A DNA stretch of 5,124 bases from Candidatus Gastranaerophilales bacterium (GCA_944323495.1 CALUSZ010000057.1:1-5124), one strand, 5' to 3'; counted from the stretch's first letter, positions 1-5,124 are shown. Notes: generated by a model not told the origin, from the letters alone. A program made the numbers and translations.

Positions 1-20
1 AAACACTTTTTAAACATGCT

Positions 21-47
21 TTGATGATATCACCGAGTTAGTATAAT
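21..47 (+). promoter_or_regulatory. Possible sigma70-type promoter for the dnaJ-like/queE unit
   Basis: A perfect TATAAT lies at 42-47. A TTGATG (4 of 6 matches to TTGACA) lies at 21-26, giving a short 15-bp spacer. Transcription would start near 54, leaving a leader of about 70 nt before the ATG at 127. A second TTGACT at 93-98 has no good -10 at normal spacing. The call rests on the -10 match only. Confidence 0.35.
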
Positions 48-126
48 TTCAAGTGGGACAAAAAGGCTATTAAACTATTGTATTAATATCCGTTGACTTT
101 TTTATTCTTATCATTAAATTTTTAGT

Positions 127-1095
127 ATGGCTAAAGATTACTACAAAATTTTAGACATACCGGAGTTTAGTACAGCAGATGAAATCAAATCTGCCTACCG
201 TCATCTTGCACGCAAATGGCATCCTGATGTTGCGGGAAGCTCTCCCGATGTGATTGCAAAATTTAAAGAAATTAATGAAGCGTACGAAATCCTTTCGGAT
301 AAGAATAGAAAGGCTGATTATGATACAGCAAGAAGGTTCTATTCATACGCTAAAAGTTCTTCAAAAACAGAAGAAGAGACTCCAAGAAAAGATACATACC
401 ACACCAAAAAGCAGGGCTTTACTTTTAATTGGGAAGAGTTTATTTCAAAAAGATACAAAGATGCCCAAAAGAAGACCGAATCCCCCAAAAGAGGTGATGA
501 TATTTATTCTGATGTAGAAATCTCTGTTTTTGAAGCAGCAGGCGGGACGACCAAAATTATAAATATGCTCCAAACCCAAATCTGTCCGAAATGCAACGGC
601 AGAAAATTTGTTAATGCTTCTAAATGTCCTTACTGTAAAGGTAAAGGCGAAACTTCAACATATAAAAGATTTAATGTAAAAATTCCGGCAGGAATTAAAG
701 ACAAATCAAAAATAAGACTGGCCGGAGAAGGCGAAAAGGGAATAAATGGCGGTGCAAATGGCGATTTGTATTTGACAATTCACATAAAAGAACCCAAAAA
801 CTACAAAACGGATGGGCTTAATATCCTTAAGACCATTCCGGTTGCGCCTTATGAAGCCGCTCTTGGCGCTGAAATTACAATCCCAACTCTAAAAGGTAAT
901 GTTTCATTTAAAATAGCTCCGAATACTCAAAACGGACAGAAGATTCGTTTGAGCGGCTGCGGAATTGTGCAAAATAATAAAGTTGGTGATATGATTGTAA
1001 CTGTGGAAATCCAAATTCCAAAGAGTTTGACACAGGAAGAGATAAATCTGTACAAAAAACTCAGAGAAATTTCTTCCGGCAGAGTAAGAGAATAG
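127..1095 (+). CDS. DnaJ-family co-chaperone with a single-centre (reduced) zinc finger
   Basis: This is a cytoplasmic Hsp40 that should stimulate the DnaK ATPase and deliver unfolded clients. Residues 4-68 form a J domain with the HPD motif at 32-34 and a usual helix IV (KADYDTARR). Residues about 71-120 replace the Gly/Phe linker with a K/E/S/T-rich stretch containing GFTFNWEEF. Residues about 122-298 are the DnaJ C-terminal client-binding region, with IPAGIKD and RLAGEGE at 186-202 typical of the family. Only two CxxCxG motifs are present (C153/C156 and C167/C170) instead of four, so one zinc site remains. At 322 aa it is shorter than classical DnaJ (about 375) and close to CbpA in length, but CbpA has no zinc finger. 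ATG 127 is the first start after an in-frame TAA at 115-117. No Shine-Dalgarno is visible. It is 3 nt upstream of queE. Whether it is the genome's only DnaJ or a second copy cannot be told here. Confidence 0.93.
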   Translation: MAKDYYKILDIPEFSTADEIKSAYRHLARKWHPDVAGSSPDVIAKFKEINEAYEILSDKNRKADYDTARRFYSYAKSSSKTEEETPRKDTYHTKKQGFTFNWEEFISKRYKDAQKKTESPKRGDDIYSDVEISVFEAAGGTTKIINMLQTQICPKCNGRKFVNASKCPYCKGKGETSTYKRFNVKIPAGIKDKSKIRLAGEGEKGINGGANGDLYLTIHIKEPKNYKTDGLNILKTIPVAPYEAALGAEITIPTLKGNVSFKIAPNTQNGQKIRLSGCGIVQNNKVGDMIVTVEIQIPKSLTQEEINLYKKLREISSGRVRE

Positions 1096-1098
1096 AAA

Positions 1099-1758
1099 AT
1101 GGTAAAAGTAAAAGAGATTTTTGCTTCGATACAGGGTGAAGGGCCTTATGTCGGATACAAACAGTTATTTATAAGATTTTGCGGATGTAATTTAAATTGC
1201 GGATACTGTGATACGGAGTTTGACGCTAATGGTGCGGCAGAATATTCCCTTGATGAAATTTTGAAAATAATAGATAATAACCTAGATTGCCATTCAGTAT
1301 CTTTAACAGGGGGGGAACCGCTTTTGAATGTTGAGTTTCTGAAAGATTTTCTTCCGCAATGCAAACTTCCGGTGTACCTTGAGACAAACGGAACTCTGTA
1401 TAAGAATTTGGAAGATGTTATTGATGACGTAACTTACGTGTCTGCGGATATAAAGCTTCCTTCTTGTACAGGACTTGATGAGCTGTGGGAAGAACATGAC
1501 AAATTTTTTGCGATTGCAAACCAAAAGAAACTTTTTGCAAAAGTTGTATTTGATTCTAAAATTACTGATTCGGAAATCACAAAAATGACCCAATTATGCA
1601 AAAAATATGATATTGAACTGATTTTGCAACCCAAAATGGAGGGAGTTAACTCTGCTATGGATTCAATATTTATGTCTAAAATTTTAGATAAATGTCTTTC
1701 CATTTATCCAAAAACTAGGTTAATTCCTCAGGTACATAAGTTTATTAATGTGCAATAA
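1099..1758 (+). CDS. queE: 7-carboxy-7-deazaguanine synthase QueE (radical SAM)
   Basis: QueE converts 6-carboxy-5,6,7,8-tetrahydropterin to 7-carboxy-7-deazaguanine, the radical-SAM ring contraction step on the way to preQ0 and queuosine in tRNA. The 219-aa length fits the family. Visible signatures are IQGEG at 11-15, the cluster-binding CxxxCxxC as C30, C34 and C37 inside [20 protein letters not shown] (SAM-binding GGE) at 68-74, ETNGT at 95-99, SADIK at 115-119 and the C-terminal PQVHK at 210-214. An extra Cys28 sits just before the motif. The start is 3 nt after the upstream stop, with only a weak AAGAG as ribosome site, so it is probably translated by coupling. No other que gene is in the window. 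The 3' end overlaps the convergent phosphorylase gene by 14 bp. Confidence 0.95.
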   Translation: MVKVKEIFASIQGEGPYVGYKQLFIRFCGCNLNCGYCDTEFDANGAAEYSLDEILKIIDNNLDCHSVSLTGGEPLLNVEFLKDFLPQCKLPVYLETNGTLYKNLEDVIDDVTYVSADIKLPSCTGLDELWEEHDKFFAIANQKKLFAKVVFDSKITDSEITKMTQLCKKYDIELILQPKMEGVNSAMDSIFMSKILDKCLSIYPKTRLIPQVHKFINVQ

Positions 1759-2506
1759 GCTCTTTTATTGCTTCTACGGCCGTTTTAATAGCAGAGTCCG
1801 TATCATGTACTACAGGATTTTCCAGCCCCAGTTTTTCCCTTTCCTGATTTGCTACGACCAGAAATATCGAGCCTACTTTTACTCTTAAATAACTTCCTAC
1901 AACAAATAATGCCGCTGACTCCATTTCTGATGCGAGACAACCTAACTTGAGCCAAGCGTCCCACTTATTCAAAAGCTCATAGCTTACAGGCATTTTTTCC
2001 GGGCTATGCTGCCCATAAAAAGAATCTTTGCACTCGACAACCCCAACGTGGTACGGCAGGCTTAACTTTTTCGCAGAATTTATAAGAGCAGTTACTATTT
2101 CGTAATCAGCAACTGCCGGAAATTCAATAGGAGCATACTCTTTTGTAGTGCCTTCCATTCTAATCGCGCCGGTTGCAATAACTAAATCTCCACTTTTTAC
2201 ATCAGTGTCCATTCCGCCGCAGGTTCCGACACGGATAAAATATTTTGCGCCGACTTTTACCAGTTCTTCTAAGGCAATAGCGGCAGAAGGGCCTCCTATG
2301 CCTGTTGATGTAACACTTACCTTTACTCCGTTAAGAAAACCAGTATACGTTGTGAATTCTCTTCTATCCGCAACAAGTTTTGCATCATCAAAGTAGGCAG
2401 CAATTTTTGCACATCTTTTAGGGTCTCCGGGAAGAATTACATATTCACCAACATCCCCCTCTTTAAGCCCGATATGATATTGTGTTCCGTCATCTGAATA
2501 TTTCAT
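1745..2506 (-). CDS. udp: Uridine phosphorylase-family nucleoside phosphorylase
   Basis: This cytosolic enzyme splits a pyrimidine nucleoside with phosphate to give the free base and (deoxy)ribose 1-phosphate, a salvage and catabolic step. The 253-aa length equals that of E. coli Udp and the family core runs end to end. Phosphate-site residues are present: GDPKR at 27-31, R49 in RREFTT and R92/T95 in [18 protein letters not shown] at 69-81 is classic, F163 and Q166 fit the base pocket, and EMES at 194-197 provides the ribose-binding Glu-Met-Glu. The two arginines that bind uracil in E. coli (R168, R223) appear replaced, so the exact substrate (uridine, another nucleoside, or broad) is open. 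It is the second gene of an operon with the permease, 10 nt downstream, with a strong AAGGAGAT ribosome site. The gene symbol is by family. Confidence 0.9.
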   Translation of the reverse strand: MKYSDDGTQYHIGLKEGDVGEYVILPGDPKRCAKIAAYFDDAKLVADRREFTTYTGFLNGVKVSVTSTGIGGPSAAIALEELVKVGAKYFIRVGTCGGMDTDVKSGDLVIATGAIRMEGTTKEYAPIEFPAVADYEIVTALINSAKKLSLPYHVGVVECKDSFYGQHSPEKMPVSYELLNKWDAWLKLGCLASEMESAALFVVGSYLRVKVGSIFLVVANQEREKLGLENPVVHDTDSAIKTAVEAIKELIAH

Positions 2507-2510
2507 TTAA

Positions 2511-2518
2511 ATCTCCTT
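2511..2518 (-). promoter_or_regulatory. Strong ribosome binding site of the phosphorylase gene, overlapping the permease stop
   Basis: On the minus strand the sequence reads AAGGAGAT, with GGAG 6 nt before the ATG. The TAA stop of the permease (2519-2517) shares its last two bases with this site. Ribosomes ending the permease therefore stop on top of the next initiation site, which favours translational coupling. Confidence 0.8.
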
Positions 2519-3842
2519 AGGTTAAAAATCTCAGCCAGATATATCCTGTACTCATTAATAATGAAACAGTGGTAATTAGTACACCATATTTTAAAAAATC
2601 CATAAACTTTATAGGATAATCTGCCGCAGCTGCTGTTTCAGACACAATAACATTAGCAGCTGCTCCAATTATTGTCATATTGCCTCCTAGGCAAGCCCCG
2701 AGAGATAGGCACCACCATAAAGGGTGTGTATATTCTACCCCCATAACCTTTTGAACTTCAACCAGCAGGGGAGCCATTGTCGCTGTGTAAGGTATATTAT
2801 CAATAATTCCTGATAAAACACCTGAGGCCCATAATATAATCATAGCTGCAGCATGCTGCGAGCCATTAGTAATAGCTAATAGCCATTCTGACATTAATTT
2901 GATTCCGCCGGCATGTTCAAGCCCGCCTATAATAATAAATAACCCTATAAAGAAGAATATTGTATTCCACTCTATTTCTTGGAAAGCTTCATGCGGATTT
3001 TCAAACAATAGCAAAAATGCTGCACCGGCCATCGCAACAACACAGGTTTGTATGTGTATAACATCATGCAGTATAAACCCGAGGATAACAAGCAGCAAGA
3101 CAAGCCCTGAACGTATCATAAGCGGTTTATCAGTTATTGTATGGGAATTATCCAGTTCTACAATATTTTTCATTTTTTCTGGATTGCTAACAAGATCTTT
3201 TCTGAAGATAAAGACCAGGATTCCAGTGCAAACAACTAATATTAAAAGAACAATGTCTGTAAGCTCTTTTAAAAAATCCATAAATGAAAATCCTGCAGCG
3301 CTTCCTATAATAATATTTGGCGGGTCTCCAATGAGAGTGGCAGTGCCGCCTATATTTGAAGCAAGGATTTCTGTAATTAGAAATGGAATTGGATTAATAT
3401 CCAATTCTTTAGCAATAACAAAAGTTACAGGCATTATTAATATCACGGTCGTAACATTATCTAAAAAAGCAGAGGCAATTGCTGTAAAAATCGAAAGAGA
3501 TATAAGTATCAATTTAGGGTGTCCCTTTGTTTTTCTAAGCATTTCAATTGCCGCCCAATTAAACATCCCGCTTCTGGTTGCAATGTTTACAACAATCATC
3601 ATTGAAACCAAAAGAAATATTACATTAAAGTCTACAAAATTAATAAAATATCCAGGCTCAAATTCCCCATTTATGAGCTTGTTTTGACCTAAAAGTCCCA
3701 GAATTAAAGTTATTGCAGCACCGATTAGGGCAACTGTAACTTTTGGAATCTTTTCAAGGGCTATAAATATATATGCAATAATAAGTATCGTTGCAGAAAC
3801 TCCGATAGCATTAGAATGTATAAAGCTTATAAAGTTCTCCAT
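2517..3842 (-). CDS. ArsB/NhaD-type (ion transporter superfamily) inner-membrane permease
   Basis: This is a 441-aa polytopic membrane protein with roughly 11-12 hydrophobic segments, the first at about residues 13-28 and the last at about 419-438. It belongs to the ArsB/NhaD/SLC13-like group, known for arsenite efflux, Na+/H+ antiport or anion transport. Diagnostic stretches are AFLDNVTTV at 125-133 and SNIGGTATLIGDPPNIIIG at 162-180. Both recur in diverged form in the second half as IIDNIPYTAT (346-355) and LGGNMTIIGAAANVIV (385-400), the two-repeat architecture of this superfamily. Residues about 215-240 form a charged, probably cytoplasmic linker between the halves. ATG 3842 is preceded by AGGAGGGG. 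It is first in an operon with the phosphorylase. There is no arsenic regulator or arsenate reductase nearby, so arsenite export is not supported by context. Substrate unknown. Confidence 0.9.
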   Translation of the reverse strand: MENFISFIHSNAIGVSATILIIAYIFIALEKIPKVTVALIGAAITLILGLLGQNKLINGEFEPGYFINFVDFNVIFLLVSMMIVVNIATRSGMFNWAAIEMLRKTKGHPKLILISLSIFTAIASAFLDNVTTVILIMPVTFVIAKELDINPIPFLITEILASNIGGTATLIGDPPNIIIGSAAGFSFMDFLKELTDIVLLILVVCTGILVFIFRKDLVSNPEKMKNIVELDNSHTITDKPLMIRSGLVLLLVILGFILHDVIHIQTCVVAMAGAAFLLLFENPHEAFQEIEWNTIFFFIGLFIIIGGLEHAGGIKLMSEWLLAITNGSQHAAAMIILWASGVLSGIIDNIPYTATMAPLLVEVQKVMGVEYTHPLWWCLSLGACLGGNMTIIGAAANVIVSETAAAADYPIKFMDFLKYGVLITTVSLLMSTGYIWLRFLT

Positions 3843-3844
3843 AT

Positions 3845-3852
3845 CCCCTCCT
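3845..3852 (-). promoter_or_regulatory. Strong ribosome binding site of the permease gene
   Basis: The minus strand reads AGGAGGGG ending 2 nt before the ATG at 3842, with the AGGAGG core 4 nt away. This is the strongest Shine-Dalgarno in the window. It fixes the start and shows that the organism uses a standard anti-SD. Confidence 0.8.
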
Positions 3853-3867
3853 AATTTTGGAATAAGA

Positions 3868-3883
3868 TTTATAATATTATAAA
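3868..3883. repeat. 16-bp perfect palindrome over the permease -10 box
   Basis: TTTATAATATTATAAA is its own reverse complement and covers the -10 box of the minus-strand promoter. A second palindrome, AAATTTATAAATTT, overlaps it at 3881-3894 and runs up to the -35. The first resembles a PerR/Zur-type half-site pair (TTATAAT/ATTATAA) but lacks the central base of those operators. In DNA this AT-rich, chance is a real alternative. Confidence 0.4.
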
Positions 3884-3899
3884 TTTATAAATTTGCCAA
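3871..3899 (-). promoter_or_regulatory. Promoter of the permease-phosphorylase operon
   Basis: On the minus strand TTGGCA (3899-3894, 5 of 6 to consensus) is followed after exactly 17 bp by TATTAT (3876-3871, 5 of 6). Transcription would start near 3864, leaving a leader of about 20 nt that carries the ribosome site. The AT-rich surroundings contain other TATAAT-like words, so the exact -10 is not certain. The -10 lies inside a palindrome (3868-3883). Confidence 0.65.
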
Positions 3900-4011
3900 G
3901 GACTAGCTTATATCATTGATACTATTGTAACAAAAAGTAATCTTTTGTCTTGTTTTTTGTATTCTGCTGCTTTGTTAGTTAAATCGTGATAAAGTGTACT
4001 TAATTAGTTTG

Positions 4012-4020
4012 TGTTATAAT
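4012..4020 (+). promoter_or_regulatory. Extended -10 promoter of the kdsC-like gene
   Basis: TGTTATAAT at 4012-4020 is a perfect extended -10 element (TGn plus TATAAT). No good -35 lies 16-18 bp upstream, where AAGTGT-like sequence sits, as is common for extended -10 promoters. Transcription would start near 4027, just ahead of the GGAGG at 4031-4035. Confidence 0.6.
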
Positions 4021-4043
4021 TAAAATATCTGGAGGTTTATTAT

Positions 4044-4580
4044 ATGAAAAAAAAGAGTGCAATTGATGCTGCAAAAAAGATTAAGCTTTTGGCTTTTGAT
4101 GTTGATGGTGTAATGACAGACGGCAGTATTACTTATGACGAAAATGGCGTGGAATATAAGACTTTCAATGCAAAAGACGGACATGGTATCGTCAGAATGA
4201 ATAAATCCGGCTTTATTACAGCTATAATTACTGCAAGGCATAACGGAACGGTTGAGCATAGAGCTAAGAATCTTAATTTTACAGAGTTATATCAAGGCAG
4301 AAAATACAAGCTTCCTGCTCTTGAAGAATTAATGGAAAAGTATAATCTTACATATGAGAACATATCCTATATGGGCGACGATCTGCCCGATGTTTGTATC
4401 TTGGAAAAAGTTGGGCTCGCCTGCTGTCCTGCTGATGCAGTAAAAGAGGTTCAGGAAATATGTAATTTTAAATCATCATACCCGGGCGGGAAAGGTGCTG
4501 TAAGAGAATTATGTGATTTTATACTTGATGCACAAGGGATAGAAAAAGAATATATTGTATCAGAAGGCCCTGCATCATAA
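4044..4580 (+). CDS. kdsC: KdsC-type HAD phosphatase (3-deoxy-D-manno-octulosonate 8-phosphate phosphatase)
   Basis: This is predicted to remove the phosphate from Kdo-8-phosphate, giving Kdo for the lipopolysaccharide inner core. The 178-aa length is that of the capless KdsC group, which works as a tetramer in the cytosol. HAD motif I is FDVDGVMTDG (nucleophile D19, acid/base D21), with the KdsC-typical FNAKDGHGI at 41-49. Motif II is IITAR (T64), motif III is probably K89 in YQGRKYKL, and motif IV is MGDDLPD (D112, D113, D116). The C-terminal GGKGAVRELCDFIL at 148-161 is diagnostic of KdsC. ATG 4044 has GGAGG 8 nt upstream and is followed by a run of eight A. No kdsA, kdsB, kdsD or lpx gene is in the window. 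Close relatives act on neuraminate- or KDN-9-phosphate, so the sugar is inferred from family only. Confidence 0.9.
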   Translation: MKKKSAIDAAKKIKLLAFDVDGVMTDGSITYDENGVEYKTFNAKDGHGIVRMNKSGFITAIITARHNGTVEHRAKNLNFTELYQGRKYKLPALEELMEKYNLTYENISYMGDDLPDVCILEKVGLACCPADAVKEVQEICNFKSSYPGGKGAVRELCDFILDAQGIEKEYIVSEGPAS

Positions 4581-4598
4581 TATAAAACTATATTTTGG

Positions 4599-4630
4599 AG
4601 TTTGAAGACCTTATAATGTAAACTTTTTTT
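4599..4630 (+). terminator. Weak candidate rho-independent terminator after the kdsC-like gene
   Basis: AGTTTG (4599-4604) can pair with TAAACT (4619-4624), counting one G-U pair. This is followed at once by a run of seven T ending at 4630. The stem is short and AT-rich and the loop is about 14 nt, so stability is low. The position, 18 nt after the stop codon and upstream of the next promoter, is right for a terminator. Confidence 0.35.
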
Positions 4631-4633
4631 AAA

Positions 4634-4652
4634 AAGATATATACTATATCTT
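4634..4652. repeat. Perfect 8-3-8 inverted repeat overlapping the -35 of the last promoter
   Basis: AAGATATA, spacer TAC, TATATCTT. Both arms match without error over 19 bp. The right end shares two bases with the predicted -35 box (4651-4656). It could be an operator half of a paired system with the dyad at 4679-4697, or an AT-rich chance event. Confidence 0.5.
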
Positions 4653-4679
4653 GTGGGATTTAGCGTATATCTGTATAAT
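4651..4679 (+). promoter_or_regulatory. Promoter of the last (partial) gene
   Basis: TTGTGG at 4651-4656 and a perfect TATAAT at 4674-4679 are separated by exactly 17 bp. The start of transcription would be near 4686, inside the dyad at 4679-4697, giving a leader of about 35 nt. The -35 matches consensus mainly in TTG, so strength depends on the -10. Confidence 0.65.
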
Positions 4680-4697
4680 AGTGTAAGAATTACACTA
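4679..4697. repeat. Perfect 8-3-8 inverted repeat at the predicted transcription start
   Basis: TAGTGTAA, spacer GAA, TTACACTA. The dyad begins on the last base of the -10 box and covers the predicted start site, the classic place for a repressor operator. If transcribed, most of it could instead form a 5'-end hairpin in the mRNA. Its half-site GTGTAA is different from that of the dyad at 4634-4652. Confidence 0.6.
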
Positions 4698-4708
4698 AGT
4701 TGAAATGT

Positions 4709-4713
4709 AGGGA
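4709..4713 (+). promoter_or_regulatory. Ribosome binding site that supports the TTG start at 4721
   Basis: AGGGA lies 7 nt before TTG 4721. The frame is open back to a TAG at 4679-4681 and contains no ATG before 4805, so the choice is between TTG 4721, TTG 4700 (no good site upstream) and ATG 4805. The spacing favours 4721. Confidence 0.65.
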
Positions 4714-4720
4714 TAGAATA

Positions 4721-5124
4721 TTGAAAATTACAAGTATCAACGCTCAAACTCCGAATCAAAATCATAGCCAAAGAAAACAGAATCCTTCCTTTAAGTCATT
4801 CGGAATGTGGGCTTTAGGTGCGTCAGGTACAGTTATGCAAGGAATTGAGAATAAGGGATACCTTCTCTCTTTCTTGATTCAGGATGGTCTTGGTATGACC
4901 TTGCCTCGTGTACTTACCGGCTTTCACAGAGATAAAGAGGTTACAGGGGAATATAATGTTCAGGAAGGCTTGGAAGTTTTAGGACGTGAAGGACTTACCG
5001 GACCGTTTATGATTGCGGTTGCGCCTGCAGTTTTGTGGTTTACCAGAAAATTCTGTCTTTCTACAAATACAAATACAAGACTTATTAAAAGGATGGGAGA
5101 TAACTTAAAGAATATGATAAAATC
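4721..5124 (+). CDS. Conserved-looking protein of unknown function, 5' part only (TTG start)
   Basis: An open frame of 134 codons runs off the right edge. The TTG start is chosen because of AGGGA 7 nt upstream and because it yields MKITSIN. Residues 1-20 are polar and Q/N-rich, followed by PSFKSFG at 22-28. I recall many Gastranaerophilales proteins with MKI..IN openings followed by a PSFKG-like motif, and this fits that pattern. Residues about 29-65 are Gly-rich and moderately hydrophobic (LLSFLIQDGLGMTLPRVLTGF), then comes a charged stretch, HRDKEVTGEYNVQEG (69-83). Residues about 94-108 (GPFMIAVAPAVLWFT) form a hydrophobic segment that may span or touch the membrane. No enzymatic motif is recognised and there is no classical signal peptide. 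Codon use resembles the neighbours. It is probably a separate transcription unit from the kdsC-like gene, with its own promoter flanked by two dyads. Confidence 0.8.
   Translation, partial: MKITSINAQTPNQNHSQRKQNPSFKSFGMWALGASGTVMQGIENKGYLLSFLIQDGLGMTLPRVLTGFHRDKEVTGEYNVQEGLEVLGREGLTGPFMIAVAPAVLWFTRKFCLSTNTNTRLIKRMGDNLKNMIK

Noticed and set aside
1..39. Possible tail of an upstream gene at the left edge
   Set aside because: All three + frames stop within 39 bases and nothing in the 4-12 codons available is recognisable.
93..98. TTGACT as -35 for the dnaJ-like gene
   Set aside because: Sequence 16-18 bp downstream is AAATTT-like. The best -10 candidate (TTAAAT at 114-119) has only a 15-bp spacer and would start the transcript at the ATG itself. 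Kept only as a remark.
1146..1703. Three minus-strand open frames opposite queE
   Set aside because: They lie wholly inside queE, which has full radical SAM motifs. Their translations show no recognisable domain and no start signals.
2899..3687. Long open frame (262 codons) on the + strand opposite the permease gene
   Set aside because: It is antisense to a clearly coding permease, and its translation is a low-complexity I/S/T/P-rich string expected from the complement of hydrophobic codons. No ribosome site or family motif is seen.
3930..3959. ACAAAA...TTTTGT inverted repeat followed by a T-run, looking like a terminator
   Set aside because: It lies between two divergent promoters where no transcript should end. 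The stem is A/T only and the arms come from simple A and T runs.
4612..4617. Perfect TATAAT that could be a promoter
   Set aside because: No -35 or TGn extension lies at suitable spacing, and it falls in the loop of the weak terminator. The TATAAT at 4674-4679 with a 17-bp spacer is better placed.
4451..4771. Minus-strand open frame of 106 codons spanning the kdsC-like gene end and the intergenic region
   Set aside because: It crosses a strong promoter and the 3' end of a real gene on the opposite strand, and the predicted protein has no family features.

Overview
The window is AT-rich, Gram-negative-type bacterial DNA with five complete genes and one gene cut off by the right edge. The best lineage guess is a gut member of the Vampirovibrionia/Melainabacteria (order Gastranaerophilales), a non-photosynthetic sister group of Cyanobacteria. 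This guess rests on three things: the N-terminus of the last protein (MKITSIN... then PSFKSF), which I recall as common in that order; a KdsC-type phosphatase, which implies an outer membrane with Kdo-like sugars; and the low GC. It is inference from recalled patterns, not a database result.

Layout. Bases 1-126 are non-coding and hold a possible promoter. From 127 to 1758 on the + strand lies a two-gene unit: a DnaJ-type co-chaperone with a reduced zinc finger, then queE (7-deazaguanine/queuosine pathway), separated by 3 nt. It meets head-on a minus-strand operon in which an ArsB/NhaD-type ion permease (3842-2517) is followed after 10 nt by a uridine phosphorylase-family enzyme (2506-1745). 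The stop ends of queE and the phosphorylase overlap by 14 bp, and no terminator is visible between them. Bases 3843-4043 form a divergent intergenic region with a good minus-strand promoter inside palindromic AT-rich DNA, and an extended -10 promoter driving the + strand kdsC-like gene (4044-4580). Bases 4581-4720 hold a weak terminator, then a TTGTGG-17-TATAAT promoter bracketed by two perfect 8-3-8 inverted repeats. These lead into a TTG-started gene of unknown function (4721 to the edge).

How the genes fit together. Most of the window is housekeeping: protein folding, tRNA modification, nucleoside salvage, ion transport and outer-membrane sugar synthesis. The genes are not one pathway. The points worth a second look are the DnaJ that keeps only zinc centre I, the phosphorylase with an altered uracil-binding loop, the paired dyads around the last promoter, and the last protein itself. 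I see no CRISPR array, IS element, tRNA, rRNA or phage gene, and no convincing new multi-gene system.
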